DNA from: Muribaculaceae bacterium | GTDB lineage: Bacteria > Bacteroidota > Bacteroidia > Bacteroidales > Muribaculaceae | Assembly: GCA_017651515.1 (NCBI GenBank) | Contig: JAGCCU010000038.1 | Span: 1 to 64,000, forward strand | Length of the DNA stretch: 64,000 nt | Reading direction: 5' to 3' | In this document: in pieces, positions 50,373 through 59,671 of the stretch | Numbering within the stretch: position 1 is the first letter of the stretch | Layout: the number at the start of each line of letters is the position of its first letter | Program-made: the position numbers and the translations under genes | The notes under the pieces: generated by a model | What the model was told of the DNA's origin: nothing | What the model saw: the letters and a program-made list of their open reading frames with translations, nothing else | Databases searched by the model: none

Positions 50373-51716
50373 TTATAGGAAAAATGCCATATAAGCAGGC
50401 ATATACCTCATTGCTTCCTCTCTAGCATAATCCTTCGTATAGATTAAGTAGCGTTCGTTAGTTATGCGTGATGAGAACTTCTTGCAAAATGCATCTAAGG
50501 ATGCGTGTGTTTTGTAGGAAGACGATTTCACCTCAATAGGCAGAATCTTTGCTCCGCGAGACAAAAGGAAGTCAACCTCATAATTGTGTTTCTTGCTCTC
50601 CGTAGGCCACGAATGGTAGAAAAGCTTATTGCCAGACGCCGTGAGCATCTGAGCGACGATGTTTTCATACAAATACCCAAGATTGGAAGCAAGCTTGTCG
50701 CTGAGAAGACGTTCATATATAATATTCTCAGTGAACATTTTATCACGAAATGCCAGTGTGACGAAAAGACCTGTGTCGCCGACAAATATTTTATACTGTT
50801 CCAGATCCTCAGTGCTACCAAGTCCAACATTCGGATCATCACAATGATGGGAGATATTTACCGTTCTGGACTTTTCCATCTCTGAGATAAGTTCGATGTA
50901 GTCTTCGCTCCTTGCCTTGGGAATAACGCTGGAAATCTGGTAGCGAGAGGCATTGCTGTTCAATTGGGCCGGAATAGCGGCAAATAAACGTGCCGCTTTT
51001 CCCGAGGGATCAATTTTTCCAAAATCCTCGTCATACAAATCCAGAATAAGTCTTTTGGCACGGTCGACCACCTCGAAGTTGTTGGATTCCAAATAGGCCT
51101 CCACTACTTGTGGCATGCCACCCACTAGCATGTAGAGACGAAAATCACGCATCAGTTTGCGGTGTGCTTCTTTCAGTGGTTGTGGGTGTTCCCAGACGCT
51201 GCGGAGCAAAGGAATGGTAGCTTTATCACCCAATGCCCAACGGAACTCTTCGTAATCCATCGGATACATGCAAATGCGTTCCTCTTCACTTGGAATGAGT
51301 ATGTTTTCTGTATTCTTTCGGATAGAAATGAGAGAACCTGTTTCGATATAATCGTAACGATGGTCTTCAACTAATGACTTAATGGCCTGACGAGCAAGAG
51401 GTTGAAACTGAACTTCGTCAAATACTATGAGGGATTTTCGTTCAACTAATTGTACACCATAAACCAGCTGAAGCCTCAAGAAAATGTAATTGAGGTCAGA
51501 TACATCATTGAAGAGGTTTTTAACTTCCTGTGAGCATTTGGTGAAATCAATGAGGATGAAGGATTCGTACTCGTCTTGGGCAAAAGTTTGGACAATGGTT
51601 GATTTGCCTATGCGTCGTGCACCCTCTATGAGAAGAGCACTATGTCCATTGCTCTCACGCTTCCATTTGAGCATATGGTCGTAGATTTTTCGTCTGAAAA
51701 GTTTTTTAGGTTCCAT
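50373..51716 (-). CDS. AAA ATPase with DUF4143 C-terminal domain
   Basis: A 447-residue protein of the archaeal/bacterial AAA_14 plus DUF4143 type. Walker A is LLIEGARRIGKSTIVQTFAQ (about 27-46), Walker B KSLIVFDEVQFQPLARQA (about 94-111), sensor-like DYIETGSLISIRKN, then a winged-helix-type middle and a C-terminal PDDEXK-like stretch NYEVDFLLSRGAKILPIEVK (about 384-403). These proteins are common in gut Bacteroidales, often in many copies, and their function is unsettled. It has a good promoter at 51737-51767 and is followed by a palindromic terminator. The region around it is AT-rich. Confidence 0.88.
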   Translation of the reverse strand: MEPKKLFRRKIYDHMLKWKRESNGHSALLIEGARRIGKSTIVQTFAQDEYESFILIDFTKCSQEVKNLFNDVSDLNYIFLRLQLVYGVQLVERKSLIVFDEVQFQPLARQAIKSLVEDHRYDYIETGSLISIRKNTENILIPSEEERICMYPMDYEEFRWALGDKATIPLLRSVWEHPQPLKEAHRKLMRDFRLYMLVGGMPQVVEAYLESNNFEVVDRAKRLILDLYDEDFGKIDPSGKAARLFAAIPAQLNSNASRYQISSVIPKARSEDYIELISEMEKSRTVNISHHCDDPNVGLGSTEDLEQYKIFVGDTGLFVTLAFRDKMFTENIIYERLLSDKLASNLGYLYENIVAQMLTASGNKLFYHSWPTESKKHNYEVDFLLSRGAKILPIEVKSSSYKTHASLDAFCKKFSSRITNERYLIYTKDYAREEAMRYMPAYMAFFL

Positions 51717-51736
51717 AACTTGCTATATTTTAGGCG

Positions 51737-51767
51737 CAAAAATAGCAAATAATCACTTTCCCTCAAA
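51737..51767 (-). promoter_or_regulatory. Promoter of the AAA/DUF4143 gene
   Basis: On the minus strand TTTG (51764-51767), 19 bases, TATTTTTG (51737-51744), 20 bases before the ATG. Confidence 0.7.
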
Positions 51768-52057
51768 ATGTTTTCAACACAAAAACACAAAATTCTCATA
51801 ATTTAAATTGACAATTACTACAAAATTCTCAAAAAGTTTTACTTTCTAGCAGGCTTTATTGGGGTTTGGACCCGCCGATACGATTCATATTGCACGCTTA
51901 TAGTCGGCGCAAATGCACTGCTTCGGAGACCAAAGTTGCCACATACACAACACGCACAAGCGAAATCTCATCCGGCGTTGGGGGCCTTATTCCGAAAGAG
52001 TTGTTGTTAATTAAAGTTAAAAATTGGGGGGGTGAAACAAGACATTCTATAAATTTG

Positions 52058-52065
52058 TACATTTG
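52058..52065 (+). promoter_or_regulatory. -7 box (TACATTTG) for the dockerin-tailed gene
   Basis: Exact TAnnTTTG match 40 bases before the ATG at 52105; no -33 box at canonical spacing. Confidence 0.5.
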
Positions 52066-52104
52066 CAGTAGTTAAATCGATTATTAACCTAAAACAATAA
52101 AGCT

Positions 52105-53553
52105 ATGAAAAAGATTTACATAATAATTCTGATGGCGATAGTCTGGAGTGGTATCGCCACGGCGCAGGACGGCTACCGCCCGTTTGTTGAAGAGGGCAAA
52201 ACATGGCACATGCTTTTACAAACTGAAGCCCCAATTGATGAGCCTGAGTGGAACTTTGATTACATTATTCAGGGTGATACGGTGATAGCTGGATTAGAAG
52301 CCAAGAAGGTTTACAGTATAAACGAAGATAATACTGGTGCTGTAGTCTATAAGATGGCACTTCGTGAAGAAGACAGGAAAGTATTTTTCATTGCACCTGG
52401 ATCGGAGCAGCAGTATGTACTCTATGATTTCAATGGAACTACTGGTGATGTGGTGTCAGTAGCAGGAGTAATCAACAATAATCCGAGGTATGTCAATTTG
52501 AAAATTATTGCGAAAAATAAAGCCCATATTCACGGCATAGACAGACAAGTTTATCGCGTAAAACTCATGGATTCCAATAATGACGAGGATTTTTATTCGG
52601 GTTGGTGGATTGAAGGCATAGGCTCTGAATTGGGGCCATTTAACACTTGTGGATTTGGTGCTGTTGGTAATGTCAGATTCTTGTTAAGTTGCGAAGTTAA
52701 TGGAGAAACCATCTATGACGGCTCCGATCAATTACCTGATGAATATGTTCCGCTGTTGCGTGAAGGTGTGAAGTGGGTATGTCTTGAGACTAAGTATGGT
52801 ATTTATGGCGATGCCGGCGATGATTATGCAATTCCTCGTTTCTATACTATTGAGATAAAAGGCGATACAGTGATAGATGGCACGACCTATAAGAAATGCT
52901 ATCGCTACTCCGACGTAGATTGGAGTAATGAAGATGTGATGATTTGCTCGAATACCAAGCCGTTAGCCCTGCTGCGTGAAGAGAGACGAGCATTATATGC
53001 TTATAATTACGATAACTTCTATTTGAATGTTTCACAATCTCTTATGGGATTTCCTTGGTATGACTGGTCGGGAAATGGCAAACAGGATATTATGCTTTAT
53101 AAATTCGATGAGGATGAGTACTTCAAGTTTGAAGGCTGCATACCATTTTTAGATCAGAATAGTGAGGTTTATTATTATAATGGTTATGGGACTGGTTGCG
53201 GAGTCTTTGTTGAAGGCGTAGGTTTTGACAGTGACATTTATGGTGACTTGTTGACTCCATTCTACCAAGGAGCATTCTGTGATTGTGTGTTCAGGAGTGA
53301 AGTCGGTCTTCACCATATTGAGGATGCCGACGGCAACATTATTTATTATGGCAAGGCTTATACTGCTGATAATGGCGACACAAACTGTGATGGCTTTGTT
53401 GATGTGGAAGATGTCAATGCTGTAATCAACATAATTCTCAACAAGAAGACCCAGAGCGATTATTCGGGTAATGCCGATATTACAGAAGATGGCATCATCG
53501 ACGTGGAGGATGTAAATGCCATCATCAATATAATATTGAAAGTAAACAAGTAG
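52105..53553 (+). CDS. Secreted protein of two similar domains with dockerin-like tail
   Basis: A 482-residue exported protein with signal MKKIYIIILMAIVWSGIATAQ. Two related halves are visible: FVEEGKTWHMLLQTE ... YIIQGDTVIAGLEAKKVYSI (about 25-75) and LLREGVKWVCLETKY ... IEIKGDTVIDGTTYKKCYRY (about 215-270), each followed by a strand-rich region with cysteines (SCEVNGETIYDG, CDCVFRSEVGLHHIED). The GDTVIDGxxYKK pattern is common in Bacteroidetes secreted proteins of unknown function. The tail is a dockerin-like pair, GDTNCDGFVDVEDVNAVINI and ADITEDGIIDVEDVNAIINI, with the IILNKKTQSDYSGN linker subtype of the third M6 protease. The stop codon lies inside an octamer tandem repeat. Confidence 0.85.
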   Translation: MKKIYIIILMAIVWSGIATAQDGYRPFVEEGKTWHMLLQTEAPIDEPEWNFDYIIQGDTVIAGLEAKKVYSINEDNTGAVVYKMALREEDRKVFFIAPGSEQQYVLYDFNGTTGDVVSVAGVINNNPRYVNLKIIAKNKAHIHGIDRQVYRVKLMDSNNDEDFYSGWWIEGIGSELGPFNTCGFGAVGNVRFLLSCEVNGETIYDGSDQLPDEYVPLLREGVKWVCLETKYGIYGDAGDDYAIPRFYTIEIKGDTVIDGTTYKKCYRYSDVDWSNEDVMICSNTKPLALLREERRALYAYNYDNFYLNVSQSLMGFPWYDWSGNGKQDIMLYKFDEDEYFKFEGCIPFLDQNSEVYYYNGYGTGCGVFVEGVGFDSDIYGDLLTPFYQGAFCDCVFRSEVGLHHIEDADGNIIYYGKAYTADNGDTNCDGFVDVEDVNAVINIILNKKTQSDYSGNADITEDGIIDVEDVNAIINIILKVNK

Positions 53554-53584
53554 ACGAGTAGACAAGTAAACGAGCAGACAAGTG
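53541..53584 (+). repeat. Octamer tandem repeat overlapping a stop codon
   Basis: Five and a half units of the pattern AGTARACR (AGTAAACA, AGTAGACG, AGTAGACA, AGTAAACG, AGCAGACA, AGTG). The array begins in the last codons of the dockerin-tailed gene and includes its TAG stop. Confidence 0.75.
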
Positions 53585-53605
53585 ATTAGCGACTACAAGT
53601 AATAA

Positions 53606-53637
53606 CAATTGCGGCGGAAAAACTCCCGCCGCAATTG
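53606..53637. terminator. Bidirectional hairpin terminator
   Basis: CAATTGCGGCGG and CCGCCGCAATTG form a perfect 12-bp stem with loop aaaaactc between the convergent dockerin-tailed gene and waaA; T-rich sequence follows on each strand. Confidence 0.8.
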
Positions 53638-53670
53638 TTCTTTGTTGCCGATATAGAAAAGGCTTGCTGG

Positions 53671-54897
53671 TTAAAAGATGCGGTCGTAGATGCGCTGGGT
53701 GGCACCAAGGTTTTCCTTTATATAGCCTGCGGCTATTTCTCCGGTGTGGCGCAGATAATCGGCATCGGACAGCAGGCGGTCCATGTGGTTGGCAAATTCC
53801 TCCGCATTGGTTATGCTGAAAGATCCTTCGCGTGCCACCAGGTCGCATGCCTCACGGAATTTCTGGTAGCGCGGACCGAATATCACTGGAATGCCATATA
53901 CCGCCGCCTCGTTGATGTTATGGATGCCGGATCCGAAGCCACCGCCCACGTAAGCTGCCTGACCATAACGGTAGAGAGACGACAGCAGTCCGAAGCTGTC
54001 AATAATTAAGCAGTCCACTTCCGTCATGTCGTTGATATGCGCCTGTGAATACAGCACAGATTTCCTATTGATGCGACCCATCAGTTCAAGCAGGCGCTCA
54101 CGGTCAAACTCATGAGGAGCTAATATCAGCTTCATCTCGGGGTGAGAATTGAAATATGGGATGACAATATCCTCGTCGGGTTGCCACGAACTGCCCATCA
54201 CAAACGTGAACTTGGCATCTGAAACCATTTGCTCTATGAGAGGAAACTCGCGTGTAGCGGCACGAACGGTTGCTACTCGGTCAAAACGGGTGTCGCCAGT
54301 AACGACAACATTCTTAATGCCTATGCCGTCAAGCAATTTGCACGACTCCTCATTTTGAACGAACAGTGTATCGAAGCAGCCTAGCATCTGGCGGAACATT
54401 CCGCCCCACGGCTTGAAGAAAACCTGATTCTCGCGAAAGATTGCGGAAATGATATATGTGGGTATGTTGCGGCGATGCAATTCCATGAGATAGTTGCCCC
54501 AAAACTCGTATTTCACGAAGATTGCCATCTTTGGACGAACGATATCAAGAAACCGCTTCACATTGCCCGACAAATCGAATGGCAGGTAACACACCGCATC
54601 GGCAAGATTGTAGTCCTTGCGGACCTCATAGCCCGATGGGGAGAAGAACGACAGGACGATTCGTGACTCAGGCTGTTTCTCTTTTATCATCTCAATTAAT
54701 GGACGGGCTTGCTCAAACTCGCCGAGCGATGACGAGTGAATCCAAATGTACTGTTGCTTCGGGTCAAGTTTTTCACGCAAGATTTCAAATGTCTGCGATT
54801 GACCTTGAAGCATCAGTCGGGCTTTTCTGTTTTTACACGACGCAAGACGTACTGCTGCTCTATAGGCTCTAATGCCAAAATTATAAATTGGGTCCAT
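53671..54897 (-). CDS. waaA: 3-deoxy-D-manno-octulosonic acid (Kdo) transferase
   Basis: A 408-residue glycosyltransferase that adds Kdo to lipid A precursor. Family features: a short N-terminal membrane-associated segment (MDPIYNFGIRAYRAAVRLAS), WIHSSSLGEFEQARPLIEMI (about 50-70), ESRIVLSFFSPSGYEVRKDY, DIVRPKMAIFVKYEFWGNYL, YIISAIFRENQVFFKPWGGM, the C-terminal VMGSSWQPDEDIVIPYFNS and the nucleotide-sugar region YVGGGFGSGIHNINEAAVYG with IPVIFGPRYQKFREACDLV. Length is a little under E. coli WaaA. It is the last gene of the run that begins at parA, 27 bases after the outer-membrane-protein gene. Confidence 0.95.
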   Translation of the reverse strand: MDPIYNFGIRAYRAAVRLASCKNRKARLMLQGQSQTFEILREKLDPKQQYIWIHSSSLGEFEQARPLIEMIKEKQPESRIVLSFFSPSGYEVRKDYNLADAVCYLPFDLSGNVKRFLDIVRPKMAIFVKYEFWGNYLMELHRRNIPTYIISAIFRENQVFFKPWGGMFRQMLGCFDTLFVQNEESCKLLDGIGIKNVVVTGDTRFDRVATVRAATREFPLIEQMVSDAKFTFVMGSSWQPDEDIVIPYFNSHPEMKLILAPHEFDRERLLELMGRINRKSVLYSQAHINDMTEVDCLIIDSFGLLSSLYRYGQAAYVGGGFGSGIHNINEAAVYGIPVIFGPRYQKFREACDLVAREGSFSITNAEEFANHMDRLLSDADYLRHTGEIAAGYIKENLGATQRIYDRIF

Positions 54898-54924
54898 TGT
54901 ATGGTATTGGTGTTAATGAAAAGG

Positions 54925-55992
54925 TTAGAAAAGAGATTTGAGTGGTGGACGTTTTTCTGATTTGTTTTTCCAAATGCTGGAGTCTATGTAGAATCTGCAG
55001 GCCACTTGCTGCCAGAAGCCTGTGCAGCGGTCACTGGCATGGTAAGTTAGTGTGGCAGTGAGATCTACAAAATTGTTGCGCACGGCATGGACTGTTAAGT
55101 CAGTGCGGCTATATACCTTGCTGCAATAGTATGGGTCGCCCAGGTTGAGTTCAGAACCAAAGCGGTAATAATGGGGGAATAGATTCTTTCCAGCTGTAAA
55201 TGATTCCTCGATTTCCAGCCATCGCCATTGGGCATTGACGGTCGATGTAAATGCCGCAGGTTTACGCCAGCGGTGTTCCTTGCGCAACTGCTGAAATTGA
55301 ATTATTGCACCGGCACGGATGTTGAGGGCTGTATTTCCCAATGCTGTGTGAAGAGCAAGCATGGGGTTGACGGTGGCATCGTCTATCACCCCTTCATCCT
55401 CGGGAGCATTCTTGCGCTTTGCCAGATGGTTGTAATACAAGTGACCTTCTGCCCACAAATGCTTATAGACTGGTACAGCTCCGCTCAGCGTGAAATTGAA
55501 TGCTTCGCGACGTGTCTCGGTCTGCATCAGTCGCCAGTCAAAAACCGCCTGAAGCCATCCGCCACGTTGATGCTGCCATTGGAACATGGCTCCACGCACG
55601 TTGGGCTGGCAGTAGTTCAAGGAATCGCTCCACAGGTAACGTGGCAACCGCTCACGCATATGTGCACGAGGAAACATTCCAAGTTCAACGTTGAAACGGT
55701 CATTGTTGAACCGATAATATACCGTAGGCAACACCTTATAGCCAGTACAGTGGTCGTTCATTGGCTGGAACCATGCCACACCGCCCATGATGCTGTTGCG
55801 CCCTTCATCGAGAGTCAGTCCTACCTCGGGAGCGAGTCTTGTGAATACAAATGTGTGATCGGGACACAACGGATCTCCACCCTCGCGATTATTGAGCACG
55901 GTGTTGAAATCCACGCTCCACAACACTTCTTGGGCTTGAGTTGCAGGACATAAGGCGACTAAGAGCAATATTGACAGCAGGAGTCTAGGCAT
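54925..55992 (-). CDS. Predicted outer membrane beta-barrel protein, unknown function
   Basis: A 355-residue exported protein with signal [21 protein letters not shown]. The mature part alternates hydrophobic and polar residues in many amphipathic strands (ITVNALT-like patterns: [97 protein letters not shown]), consistent with a barrel. I do not recognise a named family. Its start overlaps the end of gltX by 8 bases and waaA follows 27 bases on, so it is embedded in an envelope-related operon and could serve lipopolysaccharide or outer membrane assembly (inference from context only). Confidence 0.75.
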   Translation of the reverse strand: MPRLLLSILLLVALCPATQAQEVLWSVDFNTVLNNREGGDPLCPDHTFVFTRLAPEVGLTLDEGRNSIMGGVAWFQPMNDHCTGYKVLPTVYYRFNNDRFNVELGMFPRAHMRERLPRYLWSDSLNYCQPNVRGAMFQWQHQRGGWLQAVFDWRLMQTETRREAFNFTLSGAVPVYKHLWAEGHLYYNHLAKRKNAPEDEGVIDDATVNPMLALHTALGNTALNIRAGAIIQFQQLRKEHRWRKPAAFTSTVNAQWRWLEIEESFTAGKNLFPHYYRFGSELNLGDPYYCSKVYSRTDLTVHAVRNNFVDLTATLTYHASDRCTGFWQQVACRFYIDSSIWKNKSEKRPPLKSLF

Positions 55993-57517
55993 CGATGGGC
56001 TGTATGTTGTTTATTCCACGTTCAATGCGTTCAATGGTCTCATCGCGACCTAGCAGCTCAGTGATGTCGAACATGTGAGGACCTTTGCATTCGCCCACCA
56101 CGGTCAGACGGAACGCGTTCATCACGTTACCCATGTGATAATCATGCTCCTTGATCCAGCCGAGTACTATTTCCTCGCTGTTCTTGCTCGAGAAATCGTC
56201 TATCGAGCGAAGGACCTCAATGAGTTCCCGCATGATAGCCGGTGTTTCGGGTTTCCAACGTTTGCGTACGTCCTTCTCTACATATTCCTTAGGAGCAACA
56301 AAGAAGAATTTGGCTTGATCCCATAGTTCCGATACGAAGTTGACGCGGCCTTTTACCAGTCCTACGGCGCGGGCAATGTAATCATCGCTAAAGGCAGTGA
56401 CATCGACATGATCTGCGAGAATTGGCTTGAAAATTTGAGCCAGCTTGTCGTCGGCCATATTCATAATGTATTCGTGGTTGAACCATTTGCCTTTCTCGAA
56501 GTCGAATTTCGCACCTTTCTTCGAACAATGCTCAAAAGAGAATTCTTTGATGAGTTCATCCATGGTGAACATTTCGCGGTCGTCACCAGGGTTCCAGCCC
56601 AGCAGAGCCAGGAAGTTGACCACTGCTTCGGGCAGATAGCCTCGTTCGCGATAGCCGCTCGACACCTCACCGCTGACAGGGTCGTGCCATTCCAATGGGA
56701 AGACAGGGAAACCAAGGCGGTCGCCGTCACGTTTGCTGAGCTTGCCCTTGCCGTCTGGCTTGAGCAGCAATGGGAGATGAACGAATTGAGGCATCGTCTC
56801 GCTCCACCCTAAAGCTTCGTAAAGCAGAACGTGAAGTGGAGCGCTGGGCAGCCATTCCTCACCGCGGATTACGTGTGACACTTCCATTAGGTGATCATCA
56901 ACGATGTTGGCGAGATGATAGGTTGGTAAGTCATCGGCACTCTTATATAGCACCTTGTCATCGAGAGTGCTGGAGTTGACCGTCACAGTGCCACGAATCA
57001 AGTCGTTGACGATTACTTGTCGGTCAGGCTCAATCAGAAAGCGCACTACATGTTTGGTACCGCTGTCAATGAGCCGTTTCACCTCATCGGCGGGCAAGGT
57101 GAGTGAGTTGCGCATCATGCCGCGTGTCGAAGCGTCATACTGGAAGTTCTTAATCTCCTGACGTTTGGCATCGAGTTCTTCGGGTGTGTCGAAGGCTATG
57201 TATGCCTTGCCGTTGTCGAGCAACTGCTTAACGTATTTACGGTAGATGTCGCGACGCTCACTCTGCTTGTAAGGACCATAGGAGCCTCCCTCGCGCACGC
57301 CTTCATCAATGCCGATGCCTAACCAGTGTAGTGCCTCATTGATATAGTCTTCGGCTCCTGGGACAAAGCGCGTGGAGTCGGTATCTTCAATTCGGAGAAT
57401 CATTGCACCGTTGTGCTGGCGTGCAAAGAGATAGTTGTATAACGCAGTGCGCACTCCACCAATGTGGAGCGGGCCTGTAGGTGATGGTGCAAATCGCACT
57501 CTTACTTGTCTTTCCAT
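55985..57517 (-). CDS. gltX: Glutamyl-tRNA synthetase
   Basis: A 510-residue class I aminoacyl-tRNA synthetase. The start [20 protein letters not shown] carries the HIGH-type motif (LHIG), and the second motif is KLSKRDGDR (about 268-276). [20 protein letters not shown] and the anticodon-binding C-terminal domain are normal. The loaded tRNA is tRNA-Glu. It sits between nhaD (18 bases upstream) and the barrel-protein gene (8-base overlap). Confidence 0.97.
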   Translation of the reverse strand: MERQVRVRFAPSPTGPLHIGGVRTALYNYLFARQHNGAMILRIEDTDSTRFVPGAEDYINEALHWLGIGIDEGVREGGSYGPYKQSERRDIYRKYVKQLLDNGKAYIAFDTPEELDAKRQEIKNFQYDASTRGMMRNSLTLPADEVKRLIDSGTKHVVRFLIEPDRQVIVNDLIRGTVTVNSSTLDDKVLYKSADDLPTYHLANIVDDHLMEVSHVIRGEEWLPSAPLHVLLYEALGWSETMPQFVHLPLLLKPDGKGKLSKRDGDRLGFPVFPLEWHDPVSGEVSSGYRERGYLPEAVVNFLALLGWNPGDDREMFTMDELIKEFSFEHCSKKGAKFDFEKGKWFNHEYIMNMADDKLAQIFKPILADHVDVTAFSDDYIARAVGLVKGRVNFVSELWDQAKFFFVAPKEYVEKDVRKRWKPETPAIMRELIEVLRSIDDFSSKNSEEIVLGWIKEHDYHMGNVMNAFRLTVVGECKGPHMFDITELLGRDETIERIERGINNIQPIDA

Positions 57518-57535
57518 GATTATATTTTATTTCAG

Positions 57536-58873
57536 TTATGCAAAGATAAATGTGTTCATAAGCCAATAGCAGATTATGCCTGCAGCGTATCCTAGAAATG
57601 CCACTCCTGTGATGCGCTTAAGATACCACCCAAAGGTGATTTTTTCCAGACCCATGACAACTACACCGGCAGCACTGCCAATGATGAGCATCGAGCCTCC
57701 CACGCCGGCACAGTAGGCAAGCAACTGCCAGAAAATGCCGTCAACGGCCATGTCGCCGACAGGCGCTACGGGATACATACCCATGCAGCCTGCTACCAAC
57801 GGCACGTTGTCAACGATGCCGGAAATGATACCTATAAGTCCGGTGACGATATAGTGGTTGCCGGCACTCACGCGGTTAAGCCATTCGCCAAGTTTGGTCA
57901 GCACTCCTATCTCCTGAAGGCAACTTACAGCCATTAATATGCCTAAGAAGAACAAGATGGTACCCATATCGATGCGTGACAGCAGATTGGTGACGCGTCT
58001 CTTGGCGGAGAACTTTGATTTCAGGCGCTTTGTGCCATAGAACAATTCAGTAATTGTCCATAGAATGCCCAACACAAGTAATATGCCCACAAATGGTGGC
58101 AGATGAGTGAGCGAGTGAAAGATGGGTACAAATATCAGTCCGCCTACGCCTATGGCGAATACCGTTCGTCGCTCCAGTTCGGTTACTTCATCGGCTTTAT
58201 CCGTTACAATGCCGGTTGTGAGTAGGTTGCCCTTGAACCACTTTTGCATGAATAATGCCGGTATTATCATTGAGATAAGAGAAGGGAGGAAGATTTGAGT
58301 GATTACACCTGTCGAGGAGACGAATCCATTGTTCCACAGCATGATAGTGGTGACGTCTCCAATGGGAGAAAATGCTCCACCCGAATTGGATGCGATGATT
58401 ACCAGCGTAGCGTAAATCAGGCGGTCTTCTCTATCCTCGACGAGTTTGCGGAGGAGCATGATCATCACTATGCTCGTGGTTAGATTGTCAAGTATGGCAC
58501 TCATAAAGAACGAGAGAAACGCTATACGCCATAGCAGCGTGCGCTTGCTCTTGGTGCGCAGCCAGCGTCGTACGAAGTTGAATCCGCCATTCTGGTCAAC
58601 TACTTCGACAATGGTCATTGCGCCCATCAGGAAAAACAGGGTAGTGCCGGTTTCTCCCAAATACTTTTCCATGACTTTGGTGACTGCCGTGTAAAGATCT
58701 TCTCCCGACAGGCCAGGCATGTACTGACCCGGGTCAATCATGTATAGTGTCCAGCAGCCAACAAACATCAGCAGCGCAATGGCAGCCTTGTTGACCTTTG
58801 TGACACTTTCGATGGCAATGAAAAAATATCCTGTAACGAATGTGATTATTATAGCAATTGTCAGTGTTGACAT
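57536..58873 (-). CDS. nhaD: Na+/H+ antiporter of the NhaD family
   Basis: A 445-residue inner-membrane protein with about twelve hydrophobic segments. Typical NhaD/ion-transporter stretches are TTLFFLMGAMTIVEVVDQNG, AILDNLTTSIVMIMLLRKLV, VIIASNSGGAFSPIGDVTTI, MGTILFFLGILMAVSCLQEI and GIISGIVDNVPLVAGCMGMY, the last two with the conserved polar residues of the transport path. It exchanges sodium (or lithium) for protons. It is the second antiporter in the window, alongside the unlinked NhaC. Its start is only 4 bases after surE. Confidence 0.92.
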   Translation of the reverse strand: MSTLTIAIIITFVTGYFFIAIESVTKVNKAAIALLMFVGCWTLYMIDPGQYMPGLSGEDLYTAVTKVMEKYLGETGTTLFFLMGAMTIVEVVDQNGGFNFVRRWLRTKSKRTLLWRIAFLSFFMSAILDNLTTSIVMIMLLRKLVEDREDRLIYATLVIIASNSGGAFSPIGDVTTIMLWNNGFVSSTGVITQIFLPSLISMIIPALFMQKWFKGNLLTTGIVTDKADEVTELERRTVFAIGVGGLIFVPIFHSLTHLPPFVGILLVLGILWTITELFYGTKRLKSKFSAKRRVTNLLSRIDMGTILFFLGILMAVSCLQEIGVLTKLGEWLNRVSAGNHYIVTGLIGIISGIVDNVPLVAGCMGMYPVAPVGDMAVDGIFWQLLAYCAGVGGSMLIIGSAAGVVVMGLEKITFGWYLKRITGVAFLGYAAGIICYWLMNTFIFA

Positions 58874-58877
58874 ATTA

Positions 58878-59648
58878 TTATATCTTTAGCAGTGAAGACA
58901 TGGCGGAAAACGCTTCGAAAGCCGTTTGGTCAACGTGAAGAGGCGTTACCGACACCCATCCTCGTTTGAGCCAGTAAAGGTCGTTCTTGTCATCTTCGGG
59001 GTCGTCACTCACATAGCTGCCCTGAAGCCAATAGTAATCACCTCCATGAGGGTCTACGCGATGGTCATATTCTTTCTCCCAGTGGCCGATTGCCGTGGTG
59101 GTGAGTTTGACACCCTCGAAATGGGCGATACCGGCTGGCATATTGACATTAAGGCACACGTCGCGCAAAGCTTCAAGGTTCGACAGTGCGTTACGTATAA
59201 TTCCGTCAATGATGCTTAGGCATGGAGTGAAATCAATGTCGCGCTCTATGCTGCCACTGGAAAAAGCTATGGCAGGGATGTGGCGGGCAACGGCCTCGAG
59301 TATTACGCCTATTGTTCCACTGTATATGGTACTCACCCCGGCATTGTAGCCGTGATTGATGCCCGAGAGAACTAGGTCAGGGCGGCGACCACCCAGCAAC
59401 TGGTCCAGAGCAAGCTTCATGCAGTCAGTAGGGGTGCCGTCAACTTGCCATACGGTATAGCCTTCCTCGTCAATGCTTTTGTATGCTCTCAAGGGGGTGA
59501 CAATGGTAATGGCGTTTGACATGCCGCTCTGATGTCGAAGTGGCGACACGACAACAACATCGCCAAGAGGTTTGGCTATGTCAATTAGAGTCTGTATGCC
59601 TGGATACTCCAGTCCATCGTCGTTGCTGATTAATATAAGTGGTCGCAT
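58878..59648 (-). CDS. surE: 5'/3'-nucleotidase SurE
   Basis: A 256-residue divalent-metal nucleotidase that dephosphorylates nucleoside monophosphates. The N-terminal metal site reads LISNDDGLEYPGIQTLIDIA, followed by VVVSPLRHQSGMSNAITIV and DLVLSGINHGYNAGVSTIYS, where Asn/Ser residues coordinate metal; WQVDGTPTDCMKLALDQLL is also conserved. Length is normal. It lies 23 bases after the lytic transglycosylase gene and 4 bases before nhaD. Confidence 0.95.
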   Translation of the reverse strand: MRPLILISNDDGLEYPGIQTLIDIAKPLGDVVVVSPLRHQSGMSNAITIVTPLRAYKSIDEEGYTVWQVDGTPTDCMKLALDQLLGGRRPDLVLSGINHGYNAGVSTIYSGTIGVILEAVARHIPAIAFSSGSIERDIDFTPCLSIIDGIIRNALSNLEALRDVCLNVNMPAGIAHFEGVKLTTTAIGHWEKEYDHRVDPHGGDYYWLQGSYVSDDPEDDKNDLYWLKRGWVSVTPLHVDQTAFEAFSAMSSLLKI

Positions 59649-59671
59649 AGTCGCTATGGTGGGGTTAAAAC

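Larger units (their letters stand above)
51717..52104. other. 388-base divergent gap with a GC-richer relic in AT-rich flanks
   Basis: Contains the ATPase promoter, an AT-rich tract, then a compositionally distinct block (about 51865-52005, GGACCCGCCGATACGATTC to CCGGCGTTGGGGGCC), and the promoter of the dockerin-tailed gene. The block can be read as about 45 codons without a stop in one frame but has no start signal and no recognisable product; it may be a remnant of a mobile element. Confidence 0.5.

Noticed and set aside
51866..52075. A 69-codon plus-strand frame in the gap before the dockerin-tailed gene
   Set aside because: No start or family match and it runs into the promoter of the next gene; noted only as a possible mobile-element relic.
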